Numbered from the stretch's first letter, positions 29,735 through 39,771 are shown. The stretch: DNA of 64,000 nt from Prorocentrum cordatum (GCA_963575745.1 CAUYUJ010003414.1:522755-586754); one strand, 5' to 3'. Translations and numbers: made by a program. The notes: generated by a model not told the origin, from the sequence alone.

Positions 29735-30627
29735 TCATAAACCAGGGTAGGGGCGTTTTTTAATGCCCTTGACAAAAGGTCTCAGCTGGCCCGCAATGTG
29801 GGTGAGCTGTGGGGCGTCCGCGGGATGGGCCACGCTGCAGCGCTGCAGGAGCATCGCAAGTTGAATGTTCGACACGCCGACGGCGCGCAACAGAAGGAAG
29901 CTGAGCCCCTCGTAGTCGATCGTGAGCTGACCATATTGCTGCGCCCGGCTGCGGAGGACGTCGGAACCCGTTCGAACGTTGTCGATGCGACCCTGCGGCG
30001 GTCGGTTGGAGTTCATCAGAGCCGATGCTGCCGAGGTGCGCTCCTCCTTGCCCAGCTGGCCCCATGATTCGGTTAAGCTGCGCATTTGGAAGGTCATCGG
30101 TGGCGCTGGGTTGCCGTCGAGGAGTCCTCGGTCGGTCAGGACAGCCGGCGGCCATTCGTCCACGCACTCGCGCACCATGCCGGTAAGGCGCAGCGATGCG
30201 TAGGCCACCTGGCGAAATTCGTTGAAGTCTAAGTTCGCCGCTCGCCTGATCCTCGCCTCGCGCGCCCATTCCTGGACAGGCGCGGCAGCCTGGTGCCCGG
30301 GCCCCCAAGCGTGGAGGTGGCGCATGTCGCCGCTGCCACCACCTGCGCCCATGCAGGCGACGCAGTTTGCGATGACGAACGTGCCCACTACAACGGACTT
30401 CCATCCGGGGTGTAGCCCCGTCCACATGTCGTGGAGTAGGTGCTGGAGGCCAAGGATCCTAAAGCAACTTTGCGTGAATCGCCGAAGACAGTCGCCTCGG
30501 ATGTGTTCCTCTTCGTCAGCACACTTGGCGTCGGCGTTTGTCGTGCTACTGTAGTGCTCACGGTACTCGGAGCATTCCGCGACGCAGTCACGGGCATGCC
30601 CTTCGTACATCGGGTGGTCGCTGTACC
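29735..30627 (-). CDS. Hypothetical (possibly gag-like) protein, 3' exon
   Basis: Minus-strand frame of about 290 residues ending KKRPYPGL with TGA at 29737-29735. An in-frame TGA lies just 5' (near 30650), so the segment must start inside, for example after the acceptor-like GGTACAG at about 30623. Segments: a Cys-containing DCVAECSEYREHY, a hydrophobic VVVGTFVIANCVACMGAGGG, NLDFNEFRQVAYASLRLTGM, PPMTFQMRSLTESWGQLGKE, RSRAQQYGQLTIDYEGLSFL, LLRAVGVSNIQLAMLLQRC and a basic end. The last two blocks remind me of the LLRA..LLQ region in gag parts of dinoflagellate copia-like polyproteins, but that is recollection and not a search result. An exon at 31040-31212 precedes it. Confidence 0.65.
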
Positions 30628-31039
30628 GGAGGCCGCCAGTTGCACGATCGCATCAGAATCCTGTCCTGTCAGGAAGGCGGGTCTAAGTAGGTAAAACGAA
30701 GGGCCAGGTCCCGAGGCGTGGTGCCTCGGAACGATGGCGTCCCACTCGTCATGCCCTCCACTTCATTACCTCAGGGGTTTGAGAACACAGTGCCCATGCT
30801 CCCCACTGCATCCCCGCTCGGTACCAGCGACGCACTCGCCGGATGCCTCTTCTCTGCTTGCTTCTACAAGGCTCTCGAGACACAGTCTTGACATGCTCGG
30901 GACCTTGTTCTGACACTGCAGATAGTGCCGAGCAGCTGTGTGACACCTGAAACTACCCCCGCGGGCGGGGGGACTGAAAGTGTGAGGTCCGCGAGCAGCC
31001 TGGACACAGTCCGAACATGCCTGGGACGGGTGGCTGAGC

Positions 31040-31212
31040 GGCCCTCGTAGAATTTGGTGATATAGTCCTTGATGAAGTACTGGTTGTGTACGTTGTCGGC
31101 CACCGGTCTTGGCGGATGGGCGGATACCCCGATGGACCCTAGAGTAACGCCTCCTGCCGCAGTGAGCGAGAAGACGTGCACGAACGCAATGCTGTTGACG
31201 GCCGATGTACAT
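31040..31212 (-). CDS. Hypothetical protein, 5' exon of the same gene
   Basis: Frame reading SAVNSIAFVHVFSLTAAGG, VTLGSIGVSAHPPRPVADN and VHNQYFIKDYITKFYEGR on the minus strand. It is closed upstream by TGA near 31226 and preceded by an AG (CACACAG at 31219-31213), consistent with an acceptor. It stops looking coding at about 31040. The intervening 30628-31039 contains a duplicated GTTCGGACTGTGTCCAGGCT / GTCAAGACTGTGTC motif and is likely intron. Gene start not found. Confidence 0.5.
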
Positions 31213-31518
31213 CTGTGTGTACATCAGCACGACGTACTGTCATTTCGGACTGGCGATGTAGAGCGACGGGAAAAGGAAGTCATTGCCATCGAGGCGAGGC
31301 GGCAGATGGAGTACTCCGCTACCAACTAACAATGGAGGTAAAAAGGTGGAACTTGTTTTCCGCAGGGGCGTGCAAAGCGATGTAAAGCGAGTCTTGCTAT
31401 GTAAAGCTGGCGCGGAGGTTGCAACCTTGAACCAAAGGAACCACCGGAAGCAACCCCCTTGTGCACTGGCAAGGACAGGGTGAACAGCAGGCAGAGCAGG
31501 AGGACCTACCGTTCGAGT
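31213..31518. other. 5' side of the 29.7-31.2 kb gene
   Basis: No repeat and no convincing exon; probably intron. Confidence 0.35.
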
Positions 31519-31665
31519 AGGAGGAGGAGGAAGAGGAGGAGGAGGAGGAGGAGGAGGAGGAGGAGGAGGAGGAGGAGAGGAGGGGGCGGAGGAGTGGATG
31601 AGAAAGAAGGAGGAGGAGGAGGAGGAGGAGGTGAGGAGGAGGAGGAGGAGGAGGAGGAGAGGGAA
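31519..31665. repeat. GGA microsatellite, ~145 bp
   Basis: GGA units with GGGGGC and GTGGATGAG interruptions. Confidence 0.93.
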
Positions 31666-32164
31666 GAGGACCGTCCTTGGAGCCTGGCGGCCTACACCTG
31701 GCGCGCCGGGACGACCCTGGGGACCCAGGCGAGAGCTCCAGGGGGCAGGGTCCAAGGCCGACTTCGGACGGGCAGCCCGCCAGGAGCAGGAGGGGGAGGG
31801 GAGACAAGACTCTTTTGTTTGATCTGCAGGGCGAGAGCGAACCTCTTCCGCTGAAGGCTAAGCGGGACGCGCACAGCTTTACTTAGCACTGTAGCACAAA
31901 GAGGGGAGACAAGACAGGACAGGGCTGCGTCGGGCCCACGCGTCGAGTACGCTCGACGCCCACACCCCTCGCGTATGCACACTCACACGCACCGAGAGAG
32001 GAACGAAGGGGGCTTTCCTGGCCACGGCGAGCCTCGGCGCAGAGAGGCCCTCGACCTCGGCACGAAGAGCGGCGCGGACATCCTAGCCGCTGCTGGCGCC
32101 CACTTCGGTCCTGATCTCAGCCTCTTGACTGCGCCACACATGACGCATGCGAGGGAGAGGGGTA
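31666..32164. other. Spacer, no feature recognised
   Basis: A near-duplicate GGGAGACAAGACTCTTTTG / GGGGAGACAAGACAGGACAG pair lies 105 bp apart (31799 and 31904). Otherwise unremarkable. Confidence 0.4.
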
Positions 32165-32242
32165 TTGGGAAGAGGTGGAGAAGGAGGAGGAAGGGCAGGA
32201 GGAGGAGGAGGAGGAGGAGGAAGAGAAGGAGGAGGAAGAGCC
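32165..32242. repeat. GGA microsatellite
   Basis: GGA/GAA-rich, about 75 bp. Confidence 0.9.
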
Positions 32243-33195
32243 GACACTCCAGCTGCCGCCATGCCGCGCCCGGCGGGAAGCGCCTGGGCCCCAAGGCGCC
32301 AGGGGTCGGCGGGCAAAAAGGTCATTCGTTCAGAGGCCTGCGAGCAGCGCTTCGCTGCCGCAAATTATACAGTACACGCCAGCAAGGCGGGGCGCGAGTC
32401 GCTGCTGCCGAAGGCGCGACGCGTGCTGCAAGAGCACCACGGCGCGCGCGCGCACGCGCCCGCCGGGTCCGCATTCCGCCCGCGCCAGCTGTCGGGCGCT
32501 AGCGCGAGGAAGAGGGGGAGGAGGGGGTAGGCGGGCAGGAGAGAGGGGCATGGTAGGCGCGCTCGGGCCAAATCTGGCATCCTATGCCTCGAACATTTCT
32601 ATGTCCGTGACTTGTTGTTGTTTTCTCCATCCGCCGACCACTGTCATGGTGGATCTGGACCCCCCAGAGTGATACCGTCCTGATTCAGGCTATCAGAGGT
32701 GTGTACATTGGAGGAAGAGGTGGTGGATGAGCAGGAAGGTGTGCAGGACAAACAAGACGAGGACGGATAGAAACTAGGAAGAGCAGCGGCAGCAACAGGA
32801 GTGCGAGGAGCGATAAGAGCAGGAGGACCAAGAGAAGGCGAAGGAGGGGAAAGGAGCGAAGAGACATTGATGAGGAAGGACTCGCATCAGGAAGAGTGGC
32901 CTGCGCTGGGGCGAGAGCGCCTTTCTGAACGACAGGAGCAGAGCGCCAATGCTGATATGAGGCCCATGCAGCGACGGGAACACTATTTTGAAGCACCGAA
33001 AACATTCCGATCGAACATCATACATAACATACCACATTCAAACGTCCAATACAAAAACAGCGCACAAAGATGACGCAATGCCCACTGGCCGTCTTGGGGA
33101 AAGATATGAGCGTAGTCCTTACACCGGGTAGCTGTAGAAGACGGACGGGGGTAGGAAGTAAGAGGAAAGAAGGAATAACCAACCACACGCCGAAC
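32243..33195. other. ~950 bp unassigned, low-repeat
   Basis: GC-rich to about 32560, then more balanced. Short frames occur on both strands, none persuasive. Confidence 0.35.
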
Positions 33196-33385
33196 TTACC
33201 CGTCGGTCGGAAGAAGTGAGTAGAAGCATGAAGTAGGAAGGCGGTACAAAACAGATTGACTTCCGCCCGCCCCTTGAAGAGGAGGGAACATGGACGACAC
33301 TTCGACCCTTGAAGTGGGAGGGCGCCCAAAACAGACTCGCTCTGGGAAACCATAGTTGTTCCTACTCTCCACGAGAGACGGGCAC
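33196..33385 (+). repeat. Dispersed repeat GTCGGTCGG..AGATTG, copy 3
   Basis: ACCCGTCGGTCGGAAGAAGT, GCATGAAGTAGGAAGGCGGT, AGATTGACTTCCGCCCGCCC, TTGAAGTGGGAGGGCGCCCA and AAACAGACTCGC, then ACTCTCCACGAGAGACGGGC. Confidence 0.75.
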
Positions 33386-33549
33386 ACTTCTGCGTCGCAG
33401 CGCGTCAAGAGGCCATCCGCACGCGCTCTCGGGCAAGCCGGGAGACGGCATCGCCCCTTGTCGGGCAACAAGAGCGAGAATATGGGAGGGAGGAAGCGGC
33501 CGCGGGGCGGGGGGGTGAGGAGCAGACGGGCACAGTCGGACCCAGGCCA

Positions 33550-33695
33550 GAAAAAACACCCCTCAAGAACATGAGACCCTTCGTCAAACGCACAGAACAT
33601 CCAAGGGTGCCCTCCCCGGGATGCACAAGAACATCCAACAAACACGCAGAACACGAGGGTACCCTCCCCGAACTGACGTCGTTGACGACGGCGCA
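33550..33695 (+). repeat. Dispersed repeat GGGTGCCCTCCCC, copy 1
   Basis: CACCCCTCAAGAACATGAGA, GAACATCCAAGGGTGCCCTC, GGGATGCACAAGAACATCCA and GGGTACCCTCCCCGAACTGA. Collinear with 59670-59803. Confidence 0.8.
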
Positions 33696-33767
33696 TCCTG
33701 ATCATCCTTCCCACGCCGGATCCCCCCTACTTCCTTGTCGTCTTCCTCCCTCCTGATCCTTCAGAAA

Positions 33768-33942
33768 AACTCGAATCGGAATCTTATCGACTCGATTTCC
33801 CGGAATCGGAAACTTCGAATCTGCATTATGCAAGCCGGCTCGGGAAAAATCTGATCGGGAAGCCGAGTCGGATGGGCAGGGTTGTAGATCAGACTTGATC
33901 AGAATCGAATCGGATCTTTTGAATCGAAATGGCTCCCTGAGC
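33768..33942 (-). mobile_element. GAATCGG-rich element, diverged copy
   Basis: AACTCGAATCGGAATCTTAT, CCGGAATCGGAAACTTCGAA, GGGAAGCCGAGTCGGATGGG and GAATCGAATCGGATC. Related to 15265, 41915 and 42777 but rearranged; orientation uncertain. Confidence 0.55.
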
Positions 33943-34002
33943 GACAGGGCACCTGCAACGCAGGCTTCTGGAACGCCCGGCCGACTTGGGCTCACTCTCT
34001 GG

Positions 34003-34215
34003 AGGCCTCCTAGATGGGGTCGAAGTAGATGGGGTCGGAGAATCGCGCCGCATCGCGGAAGCATCGGCGATGCATCGGCGATGCATCGGTGATGCACCAG
34101 CGATGCATCGTCGACGTCGGCGATGCATCGGCAACGTCGACGTGAACCAAAGCTCCGCATCGGCGATGCGGCGCGATCCTCCGACCCCATCTACTCGGAC
34201 CCCATCGAGGAGGCC
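34003..34215. mobile_element. MITE-like element, GATGCATCGG family, copy 4
   Basis: Left AGGCCTCCTAGATGGGGTCG then AGTAGATGGGGTCGGAG; right TCCTCCGACCCCATCTACTC then GGACCCCATCGAGGAGGCC. Arms of about 50 bp are nearly perfect, making this one of the best-preserved copies. Centre: repeated GATGCATCGGCGATGCATCG. Confidence 0.88.
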
Positions 34216-34329
34216 GAGACTCCCGGGGCCCGCCCTGGACCCTTGTTTTGGTTCCCGAGCCGCCTCCGACCGTGGCGGCGAGGGGCCAGGGCGCCCATGA
34301 GACCCAGAGCGGCTCGACTCCCAAGGCTG

Positions 34330-34545
34330 GGCGAACGGCGATGTTTTAACGGGCGAATGTAAGCTTAGCGTGTTCGCTGTGGGGGGCGCCTGTCCCAGGG
34401 CGGTTGGAAAGTTTATACCCTTACGGTGGCACGTCAAGGGTAATTTTTCCAGCCGCCCTGGGGCAACACCCCCGGCGACGGAACAGTTTATGTTATACCG
34501 TTCTTCGCCAGCTAAATGTTGCTTAACGGTGATGTTGGGAACCAA
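34330..34545. mobile_element. Single-copy ~215 bp palindrome
   Basis: TCCCAGGGCGGTTGGAAA (34395) pairs with TTTTTCCAGCCGCCCTGGGG (34445). Outer segments GTTCGCTGTGGGGGGCGCC and ACACCCCCGGCGACGGAAC, and GATGTTTTAACGGGCGAATG and GCTTAACGGTGATG, are further, weaker inverted pairs. Confidence 0.65.
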
Positions 34546-34762
34546 AGCGCAGGAAATCACGAATCACACGTTCCTACATTTCCAATCTGCGAATGGATCG
34601 AGCGAACACGACACAACGCGCTGCAGGAAAGCGCGAGCCACGCGTTCCCACACTGCCGAAAGCTACAACGCCGTTACCTACATCGCCGCGAACCCGTCCA
34701 CGGGACTCCCCCATTAAGACGCAGCCATGACGAGGATACGGTCAACCCGTATAGGAAGGACG
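34546..34762. other. Spacer, no feature recognised
   Basis: CACGTTCCTACATTTCC and CACGCGTTCCCACACTGCC are a weak direct repeat. No gene. Confidence 0.4.
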
Positions 34763-34915
34763 CGCGATACGGATGCAAGGGCCTTGGACGCCCATGTCGA
34801 AACTTCTCGAGCGGGGCGCGGCTAACGAGAGTGGCCAAGGATTGTCCGAGGAGGCAAAGAAGCAGAGGTACCCTTGGGAAGGTTGCCCGTCCTTACTCTG
34901 CGGGTTGACTGTGTA
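34763..34915 (+). repeat. Conserved ~155 bp repeat GGGCCTTGGACGCCCA, copy 1
   Basis: GGATGCAAGGGCCTTGGACG, GAGCGGGGCGCGGCTAACGA, GAGGAGGCAAAGAAGCAGAG and GTACCCTTGGGAAGGTTGCC, then CTGCGGGTTGACTG. It matches 42257-42410 in order, with preserved plus-strand peptide pieces QGPWTPMSKL, RGAANES, EEAK and QRYPWEGCPSLLCGL. Confidence 0.82.
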
Positions 34916-35308
34916 TTCGGGTGAGGAGTCGGGAATCTCTGGTGAGCGTTTTCTTATTCGTCGTTTCGGCTTTGGGCGGAAGGAGGGGGGAGAGGGGGGA
35001 TCTGGCTCCAGAACGCTGCTCAATGCTACTGTTTGCAGCAGTGCGTCCAATGGGGGAGACTCCACCTGCTCGAACAGGCGCCAAAAAGAGCAAAGATCTA
35101 CTCCATTGGGGGGGGGTGCGAGGGCCCGCGCCGATCGGCAAACCAATGAATAAGAAAACGGCGACAAGAGATCGGGCGACGCTGGAGGATGTCTCCGGCG
35201 CGCCGCGGCCTTCTAAGAAAGCTCGGAACGCTCTGAGAGAGCGCTGCGGAACGCGCTCTGGGACGGACTTGTCCTCGTCCTGGCCCCGTCCGGCCCAGCC
35301 TCGAACCT
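34916..35308. other. Spacer, no feature recognised
   Basis: Contains GGAACGCTCTGAGAGAGCGC (35227), related to the palindrome at 42471-42523. Confidence 0.4.
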
Positions 35309-35473
35309 GAAGGGGCTCAGGGACACACAAGGAAATAGCCACAGACCCCAAGATTCCCCCTATGTTCCCATAGTTTCTGGATGTTCGTCTTCCCCCCTAC
35401 TTCCGCTATTCTACCACATTTTTTGCGGGGAATCGACGATGCTTTGTGCCTGTGTGTTCCTTCCCATCCTGAG
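35309..35473 (+). repeat. ~170 bp dispersed repeat, copy 4
   Basis: GAAGGGGCTCAGGGACACAC, AAGATTCCCCCTATGTTCCC, ATAGTTTCTGGATGTTCGTC, GCGGGGAATCGACGATGCTT and CCTTCCCATCCTGA. Confidence 0.87.
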
Positions 35474-35555
35474 AACCTCGAGCCATGACCCGTTCTCTTC
35501 GTGCGGTGCCCTCAGGCCGTCCGGAGGCCGGGGAGCGGTCATACCCCAAGAGAGG

Positions 35556-35640
35556 GTGGAGGAGGAACCGGAGGAGGAGGAGGAGGAGGAGGAGGAATCG
35601 GGGGAGGCGGAGGAGGAAGAGGAGGACGACTTTTGTTTGA
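35556..35640. repeat. GGA microsatellite
   Basis: GGA units followed by GAGGACGACTTTTG; a matching TCC-rich tract in the opposite sense follows at 35805-35920. Confidence 0.9.
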
Positions 35641-35804
35641 CATCAACCGTCTGAGAAGACGCGGGGGTGCCCTCAGGCCGTCCGGGGCGCGTGCGGCGCG
35701 TTGTTCGTCGGGTCACCTCGGCCCCCGGGGGGCTGGCGGAGGCGCGGGGGCGGCACTCATCCCCTGCGCCAGCCTGCGGAGACGAGGGAAGTCTCCCCCC
35801 TCCT

Positions 35805-35922
35805 CTTCCTCGTCCTCCTCCCCCTCATCCCCCTTCTGGTGGGCATCTTCCTCCCCCGCCTCCTCCCCCGCCTCTGCCTCCTCCGCCTCTTCCGCCTCCT
35901 CCTCCTCCACCTCCCCCTCCTG
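35805..35922. repeat. TCC/CCTCCGCC microsatellite
   Basis: CCTCCTCCCCCGCCTCTGCC-type tract that is the opposite-strand counterpart of the GGA tract 200 bp upstream. Confidence 0.88.
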
Positions 35923-35967
35923 CAGATGCAACGGAACTATGTGACTCAAAACGATACTTGTCCGGCC

Positions 35968-36830
35968 TAAGGACCCAACCATGTGCAGTTGTGCAGTTGT
36001 GAATACCGCCGTTGTGAGAACCGCCTTCGGTGGAGCTCCGTACGGGGACACGAAGCGTGTGAGGGGTGTGCCAAAATGATGGGGGTGGCAGCGTTCGAAC
36101 GCAGCCCCTGGGGCCTTCGGTGGAGTTCCCTATTGTATGAGAACGCGAAACGTGGAAGGGGTCTGCCAAAGTGAGGGAGGTGGCGAACGCAGCCACTGAG
36201 ACCCTCGGTGGAGCTCCCCTATGGGGCCACGAAACGTTGAGATGTGTGCACATTCGAGGGGGGGCATGCGGGCGCAACCAATGGGGCCTTCGGTGGAGCT
36301 CCCTATGATGCCACGAAGCGTGTGAGGAGTGTGCCAAAATGAGGGGGGCGGCCGCGGGCGCAGCCGCTGAGGCATTCGGTGGAGCTCCCTATAGGGGTGT
36401 GCCAAAGTGAGGGGGGCGGCGGAATTCGGGCGCAGCCAAAGGGGCCGTCGGTGGAGCTCCCTATGGGGCCACGAAACGCTTGAGGGGTGTGCCAAAGTGG
36501 AGGACGTGGCTTCATGCGGGCGCAGCCAACGGGGCCTTCGGTGAAGTGGGGCTTCCGGCGGAACTCCCTAACTACGGGGGCACGAAACGCGTGAGCGGTG
36601 TGCAAAAGCGAAGAGCGTGGCGGCATGCGGGCGCAGCCACTGGGGCCTTTGGTGGAGCCAGGTGTGCTAAAGTGAGGGGGGTAACGGGAGTGTAGAACTG
36701 GCTGACATGCGGAGGGCAAAGGCAAGGGTGGGAGGAGGGAAGAGCGGGACGAGCAAGAGGAGAGAGGAGAGGTGGGTACGTGGAGACCGTCTCTTCAAAA
36801 CGAGGACCCAACACCACAGGATGCTCAGGA
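35968..36830 (+). repeat. Satellite array 3 with flanks, ~86 bp unit, about 8 copies
   Basis: Left flank 35968-36015: AGGACCCAACCATGTGCAGT and GTGAATACCGCC, as at array 2. Unit starts near 36032, 36121, 36209, 36294, 36381, 36451, 36556 and 36653, with GGTGGAGCTCCCTATGGGGC, CACGAAACG, TGAGGGGTGTGCCAAA and GGGCGCAGCCA. Units are more diverged than in array 2. The right flank has TGACATGCGGAGGGCAAAGG (compare array 1) and CTCTTCAAAACGAGGACCCA (compare array 2). Confidence 0.9.
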
Positions 36831-36960
36831 ACATCAAACCGCACCGTGGGCGCGAGCGTGGCTCTCGCCAGAAACAAACAGCAGGTTTAGCAGGTGGGTG
36901 ACAGAAGAGTGACACCCCCTGGCGCCTGTCCCGGCTACGCACAAGAGTGGCGCTGGGCAA

Positions 36961-37084
36961 GAATGACCTTTGGTGCGCGGCTTCAGGGCGGGCGCGAGGG
37001 GGCCCGCACCAGGCGCGCCAGCATCCGCCGTCGCACCTCCTTCGGCGATAGGGGCAGCACCCCGTGGGCACGCACCAAAGGTCA
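36961..37084. mobile_element. Inverted-repeat element TGACCTTTGGTGCG
   Basis: TGACCTTTGGTGCGCGG at 36962 and CGCACCAAAGGTCA at 37070 form 14-bp arms. The inside is GC-rich (GGGGGCCCGCACCAGGCGCG). Single copy. Confidence 0.6.
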
Positions 37085-37699
37085 CTCCGGTCAAGGATCA
37101 CCCCTGCGCGCAATCGACTGTCTAGCTACAGTCTAAGACACCCCCTCGGACGCTCCGTCCGTACAAGCGGCGGGGAAGATGTCAGCAAGAGCTGAGATCT
37201 CAATCGGTCAGCGGATACCATTGGCTGCGAGGCTACGTCCCGCCCGTTACCCTTACCCGGCCTTCGCCAACCACGGTCTTAAACAAGGTAGCGATTTAGA
37301 TAGATGGCCGATTCTGGGGGCACTGAACCCAAACATCTTCGCATCTCTTGAGAGGTCGACTTTTGATCAACTAGCGGAGGCATGCATTCTGCAGCCGCGC
37401 AGCGGCTTCAGGCCTGTCGATATTGCAATGACGTCCGCATGCCGTCCAACACGTACGACCTTTCCACTTGAAATCCGCCGACCCTGTCGGCGTGTGGACC
37501 CCCTGTCGGCGTGCGCTCAGTCGACGCATCCGTTGTCATCTTTCCCTGCGTCTCCGTCGTCCCCTTTCCCTGCACCCTCCTCTTCAAGCCTGCCAGCGAG
37601 AGGAAACCGTAGCAACGTTGTACTTAAGTCGAAGGGAAGCCCCTTCCCTTCGATCCCTCCCGCGCCGAGGGGGGGGGGGTCCCGCGGGGGGGGTCAGAT
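37085..37699. other. ~600 bp unassigned, balanced composition
   Basis: 37180-37470 is non-repetitive with even base composition and an open plus-strand frame (PAFANHGLKQGSDLDRWPIL, ASLERSTFDQLAEACILQPR). I cannot support it as an exon, and it then enters C/T-rich sequence. Confidence 0.35.
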
Positions 37700-37905
37700 A
37701 CGCAAGCGACCCTGGGCGTCCCGGAGCCCCCAAAAGCGCCAAGACGCGCCAAGAGGGCCCCAAGCAGGCCAAAGAAGAGGACCACGAACCGACATTTCGA
37801 GTTTCCCACCCCAAGAAGCCTCCGGAAGGCCCCAAGAGCCTCTCAAGGGGCCCGAAGAGGCCCCCAAGAGAGCCCCAAGAGGCCAAGCAGAAGCTCCAAC
37901 ATGCC
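37700..37905. repeat. GGCCC-type short satellite
   Basis: CGCCAAGAGGGCCCCAAGC, GGCCCCAAGAGCCTC and similar units. Confidence 0.78.
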
Positions 37906-38339
37906 CGAAAAGCGGGAAGGGCCGCAAGCCACAAGGCTCCCTGTCTGTCTCTGCTACGACTCCCTCGGCCCACATGGGGAACATCTCCTTCGCCTTATCC
38001 TGCTCCCTTCCACCTTAATCCCCATCCTCCTCCATCGATTGCAATTTCTCGCCCCGGGGTCCGTTCCTGACGGTCCCGGGACCCGAAAACGGACCCAGGA
38101 GGATGACAAAGGCCCTCAAACCCTATGGAACCCAGCGCCTAGAACCTTTTCCCCCCCATCCTGCTCGCTGGAACCAGTACTGGGCCGCCTGAGACCCCCA
38201 GCCGACTCCAACGCCACTCCCCCCCCAGAGATCCGGGGCGACGATGGGGGCGAATAGCCAGGGGTTAGGAAACAACTACTGGGAGGTCTTCGCAGGAAAG
38301 GTTCAAGATTAAGCCCCGTTGAAGGGGCTGTTACGCCGG
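37906..38339. other. Spacer, no feature recognised
   Basis: C-rich patches and one GGGACCCGAAAACGGACCC-type word. No gene. Confidence 0.4.
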
Positions 38340-38435
38340 AGTGGGCCTCGGATTAAGCGGGATTAAGCCAGATGAAACGGGATAAAGCGGGATTCAACCG
38401 GATTAAGCGGGATTAAACCAGATTGAGCTGGATTT
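38340..38435. repeat. 11-bp minisatellite GGGATTAAGCC
   Basis: Eight or nine units of GGATTAAGC with GGATAAAGC, GGATTCAAC and AGATTGAGC variants. Confidence 0.85.
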
Positions 38436-38506
38436 CGGACCAGGGCAACATCAGAATTTGACCTCCCAGGAGTTGCGTCCGAACAGGGGGGAACAATACA
38501 CGCATC

Positions 38507-38785
38507 CAATGGCGCAGATGGTCCATGCCTGCGGCGGGGCTCCCGGGCGAATACAGTGGAGGCCCGTCCACAAGAAACCTTCCACAAGAAACCCAACCCT
38601 GAGAGGACGTCCATTGATTTTTGGTGTGGCAACGTCACGCTTTCCATCGCAAAACCATCGCAACCGAAGAAGCCCAGGGCACCCTGGAGGCAAGCAGGGT
38701 GCTTCTTGCCATGGGCCCCCACTGTGCACGCTTTCAGTGGCGCCGATGGTCCATTCCTCTGGCGAGGCTCCCAGGCGAACAAGAA
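38507..38785. repeat. 50-bp direct repeat pair
   Basis: CAATGGCGCAGATGGTCCAT plus GCCTGCGGCGGGGCTCCCGG (38507) and CAGTGGCGCCGATGGTCCAT plus TCCTCTGGCGAGGCTCCCAG (38734) are direct repeats about 227 bp apart, both followed by GCGAA. Confidence 0.7.
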
Positions 38786-38817
38786 GTGCAATGCCCACGA
38801 CGGCCAACTCCAACCTG

Positions 38818-39205
38818 AAGTCGGGCCTGTCCCTCTACAGGAGGAATATTCCAAACATTGGTACAACAAATAGTCTGGGGACCATTTTTGCTTGTTTTTG
38901 AGCCTTTCTTGAGTATTTGTCGACTGTTTTTTTGTCCAAAATCACCCTGTAGGGTTATGTTGCTCCCATCGTACGTAAGGACCACATCCCAGAAATAATT
39001 TCGAGCACCCAGAAAAGTGTCAGAAGAGTGTCGAAAGAGTGTCGAAACAGCGTCGAAACAGTGTCGGACGAGTGTCTCCTAGGGCCCGGCGCGCGAAAAC
39101 CCTCGAGTTTTGGAGCACTTTTCTGGCACTCGAAATTTTTTCTGGTGGTCTAGGCTTAAGTCGATTGGAACATCATAGCTGTAGGGGGACAGGCCCGACC
39201 CAACT
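38818..39205. mobile_element. MITE-like element, GTCCCCCTRCAGG family, copy 2 (long form)
   Basis: Left AGTCGGGCCTGTCCCTCTAC then AGGAGGAATATTCC; right CATAGCTGTAGGGGGACAGG then CCCGAC. The inside has GTTGCTCCCATCGTAC, AATTTCGAGCACC, repeated GTGTCGAAA-AG and GGCACTCGAAATTTTTTC, the same order as 60464-60815. GTGTCGAAACAGCGTCG-type 15-bp repeats form an internal minisatellite. Confidence 0.83.
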
Positions 39206-39349
39206 CCAACCCCCGCCCCCCCGAGAGAGAGACCGCGTGGGCCCTCCCCCCCCTCGGCGTCGCCGTCGCCCTTGCCGCCCCCCACGTTGAAGTCTGCGCT
39301 CGTCTTGTCGTTCATCGGGTTCATGCAGCTCCCAGGCGCCCACGCTCCT

Positions 39350-39765
39350 TCTCCTCCTCCTCCTCCTCCTCCTCCTCCTCCTCCCTCCTCCTCCTCCTCC
39401 TCTTCCTCTCCTGCTCCTCCTCTCCTCCTCCTCCTCCTCCTCCTCCTCTCCTCCTCCTCCTCCTCCCCCCTCCTCCTCCTCCTCCCTTCTCCTCCTCCTC
39501 CTCCTCCTCCTCCTCCTCCTCCTCCTCCAACTCGTCCTCCTCCTCTCCTCCTCCTCCCTCCTCCTCCTCCTCCTCCAACTCCCCCCTCCTCCCCCCTCCT
39601 CCTCCCTACTCCTCCTCCTCTGCTCCTCCTCCTCCTCCTCCTCCTTCCTCCTCCTCCTCCTCCTCCTCCTCCTCCTCCTCCTCCTCCTCCTCCTCCTCCT
39701 CCTCCTCCTCCTCCTCCTCCTCCTCCTCCTTCTCCTCCTCCTCCTCCTCCTGCGGGCGCCCACGG
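39350..39765. repeat. TCC microsatellite, ~410 bp
   Basis: One of the longest TCC tracts in the window, with CCC, TCT and AAC interruptions to 39600 and then almost pure to 39750. All long frames over it are artefacts. Confidence 0.95.
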
Positions 39766-39771
39766 TCGCTC

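Noticed and set aside
37179-38018. 280-residue plus-strand frame at 37.2-38.0 kb
   Set aside because: The first third has balanced composition but the rest is C/T-rich sequence and GGCCC satellite; no motif or splice signal supports it.
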